Shown in pieces: positions 27,414 to 36,292 of a DNA stretch of 64,000 bases. Source of the DNA: JADGGV01 sp035715725 (lineage in GTDB: Bacteria > Gemmatimonadota > Gemmatimonadetes > Longimicrobiales > RSA9). The DNA lies in assembly GCA_035715725.1 (NCBI GenBank), contig DASTKT010000007.1, forward strand, positions 1 through 64,000. The letters are read 5' to 3'. The position numbers and the translations under genes were made by a program. Numbering within the stretch: position 1 is the stretch's first letter; each line of letters begins with the position of its first letter. The notes beneath the pieces are model-generated. The model made no database searches. It saw only the letters and a program-made list of their open reading frames with translations, and was not told where the DNA came from.

Positions 27414-29066
27414 ATGGCGTGGTGGACGTCTCCTCGCGCTCGCGGTGCTCTCGGCGCCGCGCTCCTCGCGGTGTCGGCGATCTCGCTGGTGGCCACGGCG
27501 CTCGCGGCGCAGGCTCCGGGCGCGGCGTGTGCCGGGCGGCGCGCGGCGGCGTGCGCCGCCTTCGCGGCCCACCTGGAGGCCGCCCGCACCGGCGAGCCGG
27601 ACTCGGTCTGGGCGGTGCTCCGGTACGTGGCCACGGCGGAGGAGGCGCGGAGCTGGCGCGGGTTGACATCGGGCGTCGAGCGGGTGGCGTTCGTGCGCCG
27701 GTTCTGGGCCACGCGGGCGGCCGCGTCGGCGGGGTATCCGGAGGAGCGCTTCGCGGAGCACCTCCGGCGCCTGGCGAAGGCGCGCGCCCTGTTTCCCCGC
27801 GGACCGCGCCCGGTGTGCAAGAGCCTCGCGTACGACCCCGCCTGCATGTTCCCGACGAACTTCGCGGGGATGGCCGTGGCGTATCCGCCGGGGGTGAACG
27901 CCTGGGTCCGTTCCCGGAAGGAGCTGCGCATCGACGACCGCGGGCTCGCGCTGGTGCGGCACGGCGAGCCGGATCGGCGCAGCGACTGCCGGGGGTACCC
28001 CGGGGCAGGGGAGGTCTGGGTCTACGCGGGGCGGGGCGGGGCGGCGCCGCGGGTGCTGCTGTTCAGCACGGTCGGCGGCGTCTCCGACTTCGTGCTCGTC
28101 AACAGCGCGCTGGACCTGGAATGCGACGAGGTGGGCGCGGCGGAGTATCTGGGCGCCCGCGGCCTCGATGCGCGGGACGGCGGTGATGTCATCCGGCGGC
28201 GGCTGGAGGTGCAGCGGGAGGTGGTCGACGCCGCGTCCACGGAAACGGCCCTGCCGCCCTACGCGGCGCCGCTCGCCGGCGTGAGCTTCGACCTGCTCGA
28301 CTTCGCCGACACCAGCGCCGACGCCTCGGAGCTGACCGTGGCGGTGAGCGCGCCGGCTTCGGCGCTCCGGCTCCCGCCGGCCACCGGCGGGACCGCCAGC
28401 TACCGGCTCGGCATGGCGCTGGTGCTCTACGACTCGACCGGCGTCGTCGCCCGGCTGGACACGTTGCGGGAGGTCTCCGGTGCGCCGCTCCCCGACGGCA
28501 GCCTGCTTTCCAGCGTGTTCCGGCTGTCGGTGCCGCCGGGCGCCTACCGCTATGCGCTCCGGATCGAGCGGGACGGGGCGCCCGTCTCGGTGGCCGCCGA
28601 CTCCGGGTCCGGCGTCGGCCTCGTCTCCCAGGGGACGCTCGCGCTCGAGCCGCTGCGCGCGCCGGATGCGGTCCGGCTCTCCGCGCTGGCCATCGGCAGG
28701 GCCGGCGTGCCGGCGGACTGGCGCCGTGGCGACGTCCGCCTGGCCCTGAACCCCACCCACGTCATCCCCCTGCCCGCACGGCGGCTGGAGCTCTACTACG
28801 AGGCCTACGGCCCCGCCGAGGGCGACGCGATCGAGACCGAGATCGTGCTCGAGTCGCAGCGGCGGCGCTGGTTCCGAGGGCCGGATCGCATCGCGTTCCG
28901 GTTCCGCGAGGACGCGCATCCGCGCGGGCCGGCGGCAGCCATCCCGGCGCGGCGGAGCCTCGACCTGCGCCAGACGCAGCCCGGCGACTACCGGCTGCGG
29001 GTGCGTGTGCGCCGCGTCGCGGACGGGCGCGCGGCCGTGCGCGAGACCACGCTCCACATCCGCTGA
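27414..29066 (+). CDS. Exported GWxTD-like protein, unknown
   Basis: A 550-residue exported protein. A signal peptide runs to about residue 33 (GALGAALLAVSAISLVATAL then AAQAPG). The N-terminal third has RFWATRAAASAGYPEERFAEH and ALVRHGEPDRRSD, patterns shared with GWxTD-domain proteins common in Gemmatimonadota and Acidobacteriota. The rest looks like beta-rich domains without known motifs. Several Cys residues in the N-terminal half could form disulphides. ATG 27414 lies 6 bp after a TAGCTT box (27403-27408), so the mRNA may be leaderless; the -35 box is poor. The function is unknown and the family call is moderate. Confidence 0.7.
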   Translation: MAWWTSPRARGALGAALLAVSAISLVATALAAQAPGAACAGRRAAACAAFAAHLEAARTGEPDSVWAVLRYVATAEEARSWRGLTSGVERVAFVRRFWATRAAASAGYPEERFAEHLRRLAKARALFPRGPRPVCKSLAYDPACMFPTNFAGMAVAYPPGVNAWVRSRKELRIDDRGLALVRHGEPDRRSDCRGYPGAGEVWVYAGRGGAAPRVLLFSTVGGVSDFVLVNSALDLECDEVGAAEYLGARGLDARDGGDVIRRRLEVQREVVDAASTETALPPYAAPLAGVSFDLLDFADTSADASELTVAVSAPASALRLPPATGGTASYRLGMALVLYDSTGVVARLDTLREVSGAPLPDGSLLSSVFRLSVPPGAYRYALRIERDGAPVSVAADSGSGVGLVSQGTLALEPLRAPDAVRLSALAIGRAGVPADWRRGDVRLALNPTHVIPLPARRLELYYEAYGPAEGDAIETEIVLESQRRRWFRGPDRIAFRFREDAHPRGPAAAIPARRSLDLRQTQPGDYRLRVRVRRVADGRAAVRETTLHIR

Positions 29067-29179
29067 CCGTGTCCGACCGCCGGGTCGACCGCCGCCTGAG
29101 GCCGGCCCGGCGCGGCGGCCGGTGCTGGCCCCGTTCCTGCAAAAACGTGCTTGCACCCGAACGCAGGCAGGTTTGACCC

Positions 29180-29647
29180 ATGAGCGACAAGAGACTGCGG
29201 CCCGTCGCCGGGGCCGTGCGCCAGAGCGACATCGAGCCTTACACGGCCCTGCGGTGGGTGTCCCGGCTCTTCAAGGCGGCCTCCGTCTTCCTGGTCGTGG
29301 CGCTCATCGGCGAATTCGTCGCCGGACTCCAGTTCCAGGGGGTGTCGAGTCTGTCGGTGCTGCTGGGAGAGGCGGCACGCACGTTCGTGTTCGCCATCGT
29401 GCTGTGGGGCGGCGGGGACCTCGTCCGGCTGCTCGTCCACCTGGGACACGACATCCGGGCGGAGCGGATCCTCCTGGCGAGGCTTGTGCACCGCACGCCG
29501 GCGGCCGGCGAGCTCGGGATGGAGGGGGAGGAGGAGGCGGCGGACGATGGAGCGGACGACTCCGCGGACGTGCGGGCCACGCCTGACATCGAGGTGACGC
29601 GGCGACCGGAGGGGCTCTCCTTCCCGGAGGCCGGCGCGGCGGACTGA
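29180..29647 (+). CDS. Membrane protein with acidic tail, unknown
   Basis: A 155-residue protein with two hydrophobic segments (about residues 33-52 and 62-82) and a cytoplasmic or periplasmic tail. The tail is highly acidic around residues 112-128 (EGEEEAADDGADDSADV). Codon bias matches the genes around it. Not recognised. ATG 29180 is used; no good ribosome-binding site is seen. The gene converges on the minus-strand operon ending at 29697. Confidence 0.65.
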   Translation: MSDKRLRPVAGAVRQSDIEPYTALRWVSRLFKAASVFLVVALIGEFVAGLQFQGVSSLSVLLGEAARTFVFAIVLWGGGDLVRLLVHLGHDIRAERILLARLVHRTPAAGELGMEGEEEAADDGADDSADVRATPDIEVTRRPEGLSFPEAGAAD

Positions 29648-29650
29648 GCG

Positions 29651-29673
29651 GGCCGCGTCGACGCCCCGCGGCC
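29651..29673. terminator. Hairpin between convergent genes
   Basis: GGCCGCG (29651-29657) pairs with CGCGGCC (29667-29673) in the 49-bp gap between two convergent genes. No T-run on either strand, so it is a weak terminator call. Confidence 0.35.
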
Positions 29674-29696
29674 GGGTGGGGGCGGCCCCGGCGACG

Positions 29697-29954
29697 CTAG
29701 CTCCGGCCGCCGATCCCGCGCAGCGCCGCCGCGGCCGCCTCGATCGCCGTCGCGACCTGGTCGATCAGCTCCCGCGTCGCCGGGAGCGTCAGCCCTTCCG
29801 AGCCGATCTGCGTCCGCAGCGTCCGGATCTTCCTCGCCGCGCCGTCCATCTTCTCGGCCGCTTCGGCGATGGACGTCGAGCCGTCGTCCTCGCCGAAGGG
29901 GTTCGTCCGCCGGGGGCGGGAGAGGGAGTCGTCGCCGAACGGGTTCTGCGCCAT
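29697..29954 (-). CDS. Small NPFG-repeat protein, unknown
   Basis: An 85-residue soluble protein and the last gene of the minus-strand beta-oxidation operon, 19 bp after the serine hydrolase. The N-terminus has two copies of NPFG followed by two acidic residues (NPFGDD at 4-9, NPFGED at 18-23). The rest is likely helical (AEAAEKMDGAARKIRTLR). Not recognised. The GAGGA ribosome-binding site lies inside a perfect 12-bp palindrome, GTCCTCGAGGAC (29958-29969), which could mask it. Confidence 0.6.
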   Translation of the reverse strand: MAQNPFGDDSLSRPRRTNPFGEDDGSTSIAEAAEKMDGAARKIRTLRTQIGSEGLTLPATRELIDQVATAIEAAAAALRGIGGRS

Positions 29955-29973
29955 CGGGTCCTCGAGGACGGGG

Positions 29974-30978
29974 TTACGGCTTCAGCTTCTCCATCAGCTC
30001 GACCGGGACGCGCGTGCCCCACGCCGTCGCGCCCGCGAGCCGGCTGAAGTGGTCGAACACGGTGGCCGAGGCGCGCCGGATCGCGTCCGACGCCGCGGCG
30101 GCGTTCGAGTAGTTCACCATGACCGCCACCGCGTAGGGTCGACCGCGCAGCCCCACGATCCCCCACGCCGTCTCGACTCCCTCGATCGTCCCCGGCTTCC
30201 ACGCCACCTTGATCCCGGCCGGGATCGGGTCGGGGAAGGAGCCGGACTTGGGGATCTCGAGCACGCCGCGCATCTCGGCGCAGCGGGCAGCGGACATCGG
30301 CAGCTCGCAGCGCGCGATCCGCGCCATCAGGCCGGCCGCCTCGGCCGGCGTGGCCAGGTTCTCGTTCCCCCGCGCGCTCTCCTCCGGCCGGATCATCTTC
30401 CGCTGGAAGCGAATGTGGGGGAACCCGAGCGCGGTCATGCGCCGGTTCACGGCGTCCATCCCGACGCGGTCCACCAGCATGTTCGTGGCCGTGTTGTCGG
30501 AAAGCACGACCATCAGCACGGCCAGGTCGTGCAGCGACACGAGCGAGGTGCCGTCCCCGAAGCCCTGCAGCACGCCGCTCCCGCCCGCCTGGTCCACCCG
30601 CCGCACCGGCACGCGCTCCGCAAGGTCCAGCTTGCCGGCGTCGGCCTCGGCGTACAGCTCCGTCAGCAGCGCGACTTTGATGGCACTGCCCTGGGCGAAG
30701 ACGAGCGTGTCGTTGACGCCGAACCGCTCGCTCGACGTCAGGTCCACGACGTGGATGCCGACGACGCCCGGAACCTCGCGCGCGATGGTCTCGAGCTGGG
30801 AGCGCAGCTTCGAGGCGAGGATCGCGCGCTGCGCCTGTTGCGCGGAGGCGGCTCGCGGCGCCACCCATGCGAGCCCGACGGCGGCGAGGGCCGCGACCGC
30901 GATACGGCCGCTGCGCCGGCTCGCCTTGCCGCCGTGCCGGGCTTCGGTGCCCGGGCCCATCCCGTGACGCGCCCTCAT
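29974..30978 (-). CDS. Exported class A beta-lactamase-fold serine hydrolase
   Basis: A 334-residue periplasmic protein with a signal peptide (hydrophobic IAVAALAAVGLAWVAP, cleavage after AASAQ). It shows the penicillin-interacting fold motifs: SxxK as SAIK in AQGSAIKVALLTEL, SDN as LSDNTATNML, and a KTG-like box that reads KPG (VAWKPGT). A Glu-bearing segment (RPEESARGNENLATPAEAA) lies where class A enzymes have their omega loop. It may be a beta-lactamase relative or a peptidase/esterase; resistance should not be assumed. ATG 30978 overlaps the enoyl-CoA hydratase stop (ATGA), so an unrelated cell-envelope enzyme is translated from a fatty-acid operon. Confidence 0.83.
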   Translation of the reverse strand: MRARHGMGPGTEARHGGKASRRSGRIAVAALAAVGLAWVAPRAASAQQAQRAILASKLRSQLETIAREVPGVVGIHVVDLTSSERFGVNDTLVFAQGSAIKVALLTELYAEADAGKLDLAERVPVRRVDQAGGSGVLQGFGDGTSLVSLHDLAVLMVVLSDNTATNMLVDRVGMDAVNRRMTALGFPHIRFQRKMIRPEESARGNENLATPAEAAGLMARIARCELPMSAARCAEMRGVLEIPKSGSFPDPIPAGIKVAWKPGTIEGVETAWGIVGLRGRPYAVAVMVNYSNAAAASDAIRRASATVFDHFSRLAGATAWGTRVPVELMEKLKP

Positions 30979-31757
30979 CGGCCCTGGAACTCCGGCCGGC
31001 GCTTCTCGAAGAAGGCGCGGATCCCTTCGGCCTTGTCCTCGCTCCCGAACGCAGTGACGAACAGCTCGCGCTCGTAGCGCAGCCCGGCGCCGAGCGGCAT
31101 CTCCAGCGCGGCCCGCACGGCGTCCTTGGCCAGGCGGAGCGTGAGCGGCGAATGCGCGGCGATGCTCGTCGCGATCTCGCGGGTCCGCGGCTCGAGCTGC
31201 TCGTCGTCGACCACCAGCTCGACGAGGCCGATCCGCGCCGCCTCCTCGGCGTCGATCAGCTCGCCGGTCAGGATCAGACGCAGTGCCTGGCCGTAGCCGA
31301 CCAGGCGCGGAAGCCGCTGGGTACCACCGCCGCCCGGGAGGATGCCGAGCTTGATCTCCGGCTGCCCGAGCTTCGCGGAGCGAGCCGCGAGCCGGACATC
31401 GCACGCGAGCGCCAGCTCGCAGCCTCCGCCCAGCGCGTAGCCGTTGATCATCGCGATCGTCGGCTTGGGGTAGGCCGCGATCTCGTCGAACACCCGGCGG
31501 CCCTCCATCGCCGCGCGCTGCTCGACGGCGCTGCGCTCGGCGAACTCGCCGATGTCCGCGCCGGCGATGAACGCCTTGGTGCCCGCGCCCGTGAAGACGA
31601 CGACGCGGACCGCATCGTCGTCGCGCAGGCGGTCGAGGATCCGGACGATCGCCTCCCGCACGCCCGTGTCCAGGGCGTTTCGCTTGTCCGGACGGTTGAT
31701 CCGGAGCACCGCGTAGCCCGCGTCGTGAACCTCCAGCAGCATCGCCCCGTCGTCCAT
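30975..31757 (-). CDS. Enoyl-CoA hydratase
   Basis: A 260-residue crotonase that hydrates trans-2-enoyl-CoA. Both catalytic Glu residues are present: [11 protein letters not shown] (about residues 108-118) and [17 protein letters not shown] (about residues 130-146). The oxyanion segment is [11 protein letters not shown]. The C-terminal [14 protein letters not shown] is typical. It is PaaF-like in likeness and setting, between 3-hydroxyacyl-CoA dehydrogenase and the serine hydrolase. ATG 31757 is used; a second ATG five codons later is possible. The gap to the upstream gene is 7 bp. Confidence 0.92.
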   Translation of the reverse strand: MDDGAMLLEVHDAGYAVLRINRPDKRNALDTGVREAIVRILDRLRDDDAVRVVVFTGAGTKAFIAGADIGEFAERSAVEQRAAMEGRRVFDEIAAYPKPTIAMINGYALGGGCELALACDVRLAARSAKLGQPEIKLGILPGGGGTQRLPRLVGYGQALRLILTGELIDAEEAARIGLVELVVDDEQLEPRTREIATSIAAHSPLTLRLAKDAVRAALEMPLGAGLRYERELFVTAFGSEDKAEGIRAFFEKRRPEFQGR

Positions 31758-31764
31758 CGCGCCG

Positions 31765-32625
31765 CTACTCCCAGTTGTAGAAGCCCTGACCGCTCTTCTT
31801 CCCCAGCTTCCCCTCCGTGACGAGCCGCCGCAGGATCGCCGGCGGACGGAACTGCTCCGCGCCGAGCCTCTCGTGGAGGTACTCCGCGATGCTCAGCCGG
31901 ACGTCCAGGCCCACCAGGTCCGTGAGCTTGAGCGGCCCCATCGGATGGCGGTAGCCGAGCTCCATCGCCTTGTCGATGTCCTCCGCCGAGGCGACGCCCT
32001 CCTCAAGCATGCGCATCGCCTCGAGCCCGAGCGCCACGCCGAGGCGCGAGGACGCGAAGCCGGGCGCATCGTTCACGACGATCGGGTCCTTCCCGAGCCG
32101 CCGCGCGAACGCGACCGCCGCCGCGACGACGCGCTCGTCGCTGCGCTTCCCCCGCACGACCTCCACCAGCTTCATGATGTGGACGGGGTTGAAGAAGTGG
32201 AGCCCGACGACCCGCTCCGGACGGCCGAGCGCGGACTGGAGGTCCGTCACGGACAGGCTCGACGTGTTCGTGGCCAGGATCGCCTCCGGCGGCGCGTCCG
32301 CCTCGACCTCCTCGAAGACCTGCACCTTCAGGTCGAAGCGCTCGGGCACGGCTTCGACGACGAGGTCCGCCCCGCGCACCGCGTCGCCCACGCTCCGCGC
32401 GGTGCTCAGCCGCGCCAGCGTCTCGGCTCGCTGCTCGTCCGTGACCTTGCCGCGCGCCACGCCTTCGTCGAGGTTGCGCCGGATGCTCTCGAGCCCCCGC
32501 TCCAGAGCCTCCTCCGAGGCGTCCGCCAGGACGACCTCGAAGCCTGCCTGCGCCGCCACCTGCGCGATCCCGTGCCCCATCGTCCCGGCACCGAGCACGG
32601 CCACCCGATCGATCCGCTCGCTCAC
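31765..32625 (-). CDS. 3-hydroxyacyl-CoA dehydrogenase (3-hydroxybutyryl-CoA type)
   Basis: A 286-residue NAD-dependent enzyme that oxidises 3-hydroxyacyl-CoA to 3-ketoacyl-CoA. The Rossmann motif is VAVLGAGTMGHGIA (about residues 8-21). The signature region has ILATNTSSLSVTDL, GLHFFNPVHIMKLVEVV (catalytic His) and DAPGFASSRLG. The C-terminal domain ends GKLGKKSGQGFYNWE, the usual finish of the short PaaH/Hbd form. The start is GTG 32625, overlapping the upstream stop as GTGA; a longer open frame upstream is not family-like. It acts between the hydratase and the thiolase of the same operon. Confidence 0.94.
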   Translation of the reverse strand: MSERIDRVAVLGAGTMGHGIAQVAAQAGFEVVLADASEEALERGLESIRRNLDEGVARGKVTDEQRAETLARLSTARSVGDAVRGADLVVEAVPERFDLKVQVFEEVEADAPPEAILATNTSSLSVTDLQSALGRPERVVGLHFFNPVHIMKLVEVVRGKRSDERVVAAAVAFARRLGKDPIVVNDAPGFASSRLGVALGLEAMRMLEEGVASAEDIDKAMELGYRHPMGPLKLTDLVGLDVRLSIAEYLHERLGAEQFRPPAILRRLVTEGKLGKKSGQGFYNWE

Positions 32626-33443
32626 GAGGCGCCCTCGCGCTGGCCGCCGTTCCCCCGCCGCCCGAAGCGCGGCGTCCGCTTCTCCAGGAAGGCGGAGATC
32701 CCCTCGCGGAAATCCGGCGAGCGGAACGCCGCGAGCTGCGCCTGGACCTCCATCTCCAGCACCTCCGGCAGGGAGGCGTTCAGGCCTCGTCGGATCGAGC
32801 GTTTCGCGCTGGCGATGACGCCGCGCGGCGCCGCCGCGATCTGCCCGGCCAGGCCCCGCGCCGTGGGCTCGAGCTCGGCCGCCGCGACGACGCGGTTGAA
32901 GAGGCCGAGACGCTCGGCCCGCTCTGCGCCCAGCATCCCGCCCGTGTAGATCAGCTCCGCGGCCAGCGCAGGGCCGACGAGGCGGGGCAGGAAGTAGCTC
33001 CCGCCCCAGTCCGGGTGTAGTCCGACGCGCGCGAAGCCGAAGCCGATGCTCGCCGTCTCGCTCGCAATGCGAAGGTCGCACGCCAGGGCGAGGCACGCGC
33101 CGGCGCCGGCGGCCGGACCGTTCACGGCCGCCACGACCGGCGTCGTCATGTGCTCGATGCGGTCCACGATGCGGGCGCCCGCGCGGACCAGCGCCTCGAA
33201 GCGCTCCGCGTCGCCGGTCTCGATCAGCTCCGCCATGTAGGCGACGTCGCCGCCGGTCGAGAACGCCCGCCCGACGCCGGTGATCACGATGCAGTGGACG
33301 TCGTCCTCGGCCTCCAGCGCCGCCAGCGCGGCGTCGAGGTCGTCGCGCATGGTGCCGACGAAGGCGTTCAGTCGCTCCGGCCGGTTGATCCGCACCCAGG
33401 CCACCGCGCCGTCGCGCTCCACGGTGATGTGCTTGCCGTTCAT
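32622..33443 (-). CDS. Enoyl-CoA hydratase/isomerase, PaaG-like
   Basis: A 273-residue crotonase-fold enzyme. The two Glu residues of true hydratases are missing: the first position reads [13 protein letters not shown], and the second region is [19 protein letters not shown], with an Asp where PaaG-type isomerases carry theirs (GLIPDSGG). This suggests an isomerase such as 2-(1,2-epoxyphenyl)acetyl-CoA or delta3-enoyl-CoA isomerase rather than a hydratase. ATG 33443 overlaps the thiolase stop as ATGA, and its own stop overlaps the next gene, so the four genes are tightly coupled. Confidence 0.88.
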   Translation of the reverse strand: MNGKHITVERDGAVAWVRINRPERLNAFVGTMRDDLDAALAALEAEDDVHCIVITGVGRAFSTGGDVAYMAELIETGDAERFEALVRAGARIVDRIEHMTTPVVAAVNGPAAGAGACLALACDLRIASETASIGFGFARVGLHPDWGGSYFLPRLVGPALAAELIYTGGMLGAERAERLGLFNRVVAAAELEPTARGLAGQIAAAPRGVIASAKRSIRRGLNASLPEVLEMEVQAQLAAFRSPDFREGISAFLEKRTPRFGRRGNGGQREGAS

Positions 33444-34642
33444 CGCCCCTCCACTTCCACCACCGTGGCGATCCCCTGACCCACCCCGATGCACATGCTG
33501 GCGAGCCCCGTGCCGCCGCCGCGCCGTGCCAGCTCGTGGACGAGCGTGGTCAGCAGGCGGGCGCCGGAGCAGCCGAGCGGGTGCCCCAGCGCGATCGCGC
33601 CGCCGTTCACGTTCACCCGGGCCGGGTCCAGCGCCAGCTCCCGGATGCAGGCCACCGCCTGCGCCGCGAATGCCTCGTTCAATTCCGCGAGCGCGACGTC
33701 GCCCACGCCGACCGCCGCCCGCTCCAGCGCCTTCCGGCTCGCGGGCACCGGCCCCATCCCCATGAGGTCCGGCTCGACCCCGGCCACCGCCGAGGAGACG
33801 ATCCGCGCGATCGGCCGCAGGCCCAGCGCCGCCGCCCGGCCGGCCTCGACGATCAGCAGCGCCGCCGCGCCGTCGTTCAGGCCGGACGAGTTGCCGGCCG
33901 TCACGGTGCCGCCCTTGCGGAACGCCGCCGGCAGGCGGGCCAGCTTCTCGAGCGTCGTGTCGGGCCGCGGGTGTTCGTCCGCCTCGACGCGCAGCGGCTC
34001 GCCTTTGCGCTGCGGCACGTCGACCGGCACGAGCTCGGCCTGGAAGCGGCCGCTCTCCAGCGCGGCGGCGGCGCGGCGCTGGCTCTCGAGCGCGAGCGCG
34101 TCCTGGTCCTCCCGGGAGACGCCGAAGCGCTCGGCTACCCGTTCGGCCGTCTCCCCCAGCGTCACCGTGTAGTCCGCCGGAAAGCGACCGTTCACGAAGC
34201 GCCACCCCAGCACCGTGTCGGCGGTCTCGGGCGCGCCGCGCGGGTATCCCTCCGCCGGCTTCAGCATGACCCACGGCGCCCGGCTCATCGACTCCACGCC
34301 GCCGGCGACGAAGACGTCGCCCTCGCCGGCGCGGACCGCCTGGAACGCGGAGCTCACCGCCTGCAACCCGGAGCCGCACAACCGGTTCACGGTCTGCCCG
34401 GCCACCGACACCGGCAGCCCGGCGAGCAGCGCCGCCATGCGTGCCACGTTGCGGTTGTCCTCGCCGGCCTGGTTCGCGCAGCCGAGGATGACGTCCTCGA
34501 TCAGCGCCGGGTCGATGCCGGTGCGCTCCACGAGGGCTGCGACCGCGCCGGCCGCCAGGTCATCCGGTCGCACCGCGGCGAGGCTCCCACCGTGCCGGCC
34601 GATGGGCGTCCGGACCGCGTCGATGATCCATGCTTCTCGCAT
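33440..34642 (-). CDS. Acetyl-CoA acyltransferase (thiolase)
   Basis: A 400-residue thiolase that cleaves 3-ketoacyl-CoA with CoA. The acyl-accepting Cys is in [14 protein letters not shown] (about residue 89); His is in [12 protein letters not shown] and [11 protein letters not shown]; the second Cys is in SMCIGVGQG near the C-terminus. The length and the [14 protein letters not shown] segment resemble PaaJ/PcaF-like thiolases that act on 3-oxoadipyl-CoA, but this cannot be separated from ordinary fatty-acid thiolases by eye. It lies 5 bp after the aldehyde dehydrogenase gene. Confidence 0.94.
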   Translation of the reverse strand: MREAWIIDAVRTPIGRHGGSLAAVRPDDLAAGAVAALVERTGIDPALIEDVILGCANQAGEDNRNVARMAALLAGLPVSVAGQTVNRLCGSGLQAVSSAFQAVRAGEGDVFVAGGVESMSRAPWVMLKPAEGYPRGAPETADTVLGWRFVNGRFPADYTVTLGETAERVAERFGVSREDQDALALESQRRAAAALESGRFQAELVPVDVPQRKGEPLRVEADEHPRPDTTLEKLARLPAAFRKGGTVTAGNSSGLNDGAAALLIVEAGRAAALGLRPIARIVSSAVAGVEPDLMGMGPVPASRKALERAAVGVGDVALAELNEAFAAQAVACIRELALDPARVNVNGGAIALGHPLGCSGARLLTTLVHELARRGGGTGLASMCIGVGQGIATVVEVEGR

Positions 34643-34647
34643 TTCGC

Positions 34648-36123
34648 TCAGCTCAGGTCCACCCAGACGCTCTTGATCTGGGTGTAGAGGTCGAGGGCGG
34701 AGGCGCCCAGCTCGCGGCCGTAGCCCGACTGCTTGTAGCCGCCGAAGGGGGACGCGGCGTCGAGCGGATGGTACGTGTTGATCCAGACGGTGCCGGCGTT
34801 CAGCCGCTTCGCCACCCGGTGCGCCCGCTTCACATCGGTCGTCCAGATGCCGGCGGCCAGTCCGTAGACCGTGTCGTTCGCGAGGCGGACGGCCTCGTCC
34901 TCGTCGGCGAACGGCGTGACGGCCAGCACCGGCCCGAAGATCTCCTCGCGGGCGATCGTCGCCTCCGGGCGGACCCGGTCGAAGATCGTCGGCTCGACCC
35001 AGTAGCCTTGCTCCTGGCCGCCGAAGAGAGCGCGCTTGCCGCCGGTGCGGAGCTCCGCACCCTCCGCGCGTCCGGCCTCGATGTACCCCAGGACCCGCTC
35101 CATCTGATCCTGCGAGATGAGCGGCCCGAACCGGGTCTTCGGGTCGAACGGATCGCCCGGCTGAACCTTGGCCGCTCGCTCCACCAGCTTGTCCACCAAT
35201 GCCTGGTGCACGGACTCGTGGACCAGCAGCCGCGACCCCGCCGTGCAGCACTGCCCCGAGTTGTAGAAGATCGCCGTGTACGCGCCCCGCGCCGCGGCCT
35301 CGAGGTCGGCGTCCTCGAAGACGATGTTCGGCGACTTGCCCCCCAGCTCCAGCGAGACCTTCTTCAGCGTCCCGGCCGCCTCCTGCATGATGATGCGCCC
35401 GACGGCGGTCGATCCGGTGAACGCGATCTTGTCCACGCCCGGGTGGCGCACGAGCGCCGCGCCGGCCGTCTCGCCCAAGCCGGTCACCACGTTCAGCACC
35501 CCCGCCGGGAGCCCGGCCTCGTGTGCGATCGCCGCCAGCTCCAGCGCCGTCAGCGGCGTCTGCTCGGCCGGCTTCAGGACCACGGTGTTCGCGCACGCCA
35601 GGGCCGGAGCCACCTTCCACGCCGCCATCAGCAGCGGGAAGTTCCACGGGATGATCGCCCCGACCACACCCACCGGCTCGCGCAGCGTGTAGTTCAGCAC
35701 GTTGCCGCGCACGGGGAGCGTATCGCCGTGCAGCTTCGTGGTCCAGCCGGCGTAGTAGCGGAACGCCTCGATCGCGTCCCGGACGTCGATCTCGGCCTCC
35801 CGGATGCGCTTGCCGTTGTCCAGCACCTCGAGCCGGACCAGCTCGTCCTTGCGCGCCTCCATGGCGTCCGAGATGCGCCAGAGCAACAGCGCCCGGTCGG
35901 CCGCGTCCATTCCGACCCAGCCACCCTCGTCGAACGCCCGGCGCGCCGCCTGTACGGCCGCGTCCACGTCCTCCGCGCCCGCTGCCGCCACCTCCGCCAG
36001 CACCCCGCCGGTCGCGGGGTGGTGCGTGGCGAACGTCGCGCCGCTCCGGGATCCCACCCACTCCCCGCCGATGTAGAGGCGGTCCGGCGCGCGCCGCGCC
36101 ACGATGACTTCGGTCGTTGCCAT
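34648..36123 (-). CDS. NAD(P)-dependent aldehyde dehydrogenase
   Basis: A 491-residue aldehyde dehydrogenase. The NAD site has [18 protein letters not shown] and FTGSTAVGR, the general-base Glu is in [13 protein letters not shown] (about residue 262), and the catalytic Cys is in [13 protein letters not shown] (about residue 296). C-terminal [14 protein letters not shown] is typical of betaine-, phenylacetaldehyde- and related aldehyde dehydrogenases. As first gene of the operon it probably supplies the carboxylic acid later activated and oxidised. No acyl-CoA ligase is present in the operon. GAGGGGAGAG precedes the start. Confidence 0.93.
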   Translation of the reverse strand: MATTEVIVARRAPDRLYIGGEWVGSRSGATFATHHPATGGVLAEVAAAGAEDVDAAVQAARRAFDEGGWVGMDAADRALLLWRISDAMEARKDELVRLEVLDNGKRIREAEIDVRDAIEAFRYYAGWTTKLHGDTLPVRGNVLNYTLREPVGVVGAIIPWNFPLLMAAWKVAPALACANTVVLKPAEQTPLTALELAAIAHEAGLPAGVLNVVTGLGETAGAALVRHPGVDKIAFTGSTAVGRIIMQEAAGTLKKVSLELGGKSPNIVFEDADLEAAARGAYTAIFYNSGQCCTAGSRLLVHESVHQALVDKLVERAAKVQPGDPFDPKTRFGPLISQDQMERVLGYIEAGRAEGAELRTGGKRALFGGQEQGYWVEPTIFDRVRPEATIAREEIFGPVLAVTPFADEDEAVRLANDTVYGLAAGIWTTDVKRAHRVAKRLNAGTVWINTYHPLDAASPFGGYKQSGYGRELGASALDLYTQIKSVWVDLS

Positions 36124-36250
36124 TCGTCAGCTCTCCCCTCTGCGCGGGCCTGGCGTCGATGGCCGCCGTGCGGCGGCGATCCCCATCCTCGACCGCTGCC
36201 GGTCGCCGCGCCGACTCGCCCGTTCGGCCGTCGAGGCCGGCCCGCCCCAA

Positions 36251-36284
36251 TGCGAAACGGGGCCGGGAAACATCCCAGCCCCGT
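36251..36284 (-). terminator. Intrinsic terminator of the separate enoyl-CoA hydratase gene
   Basis: On the minus strand a 12-bp stem (36257-36268 with 36273-36284, one G-U pair) closes a 4-base loop and is followed by TTTCGC. It begins 9 bp after the stop of the hydratase gene, so that gene is transcribed apart from the aldehyde dehydrogenase operon. Confidence 0.8.
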
Positions 36285-36292
36285 CCACCCCT

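Noticed and set aside
29974..30978. Antibiotic resistance by a class A beta-lactamase
   Set aside because: The fold motifs are present, but the KTG box is KPG and the setting is a fatty-acid operon; resistance is not supported.
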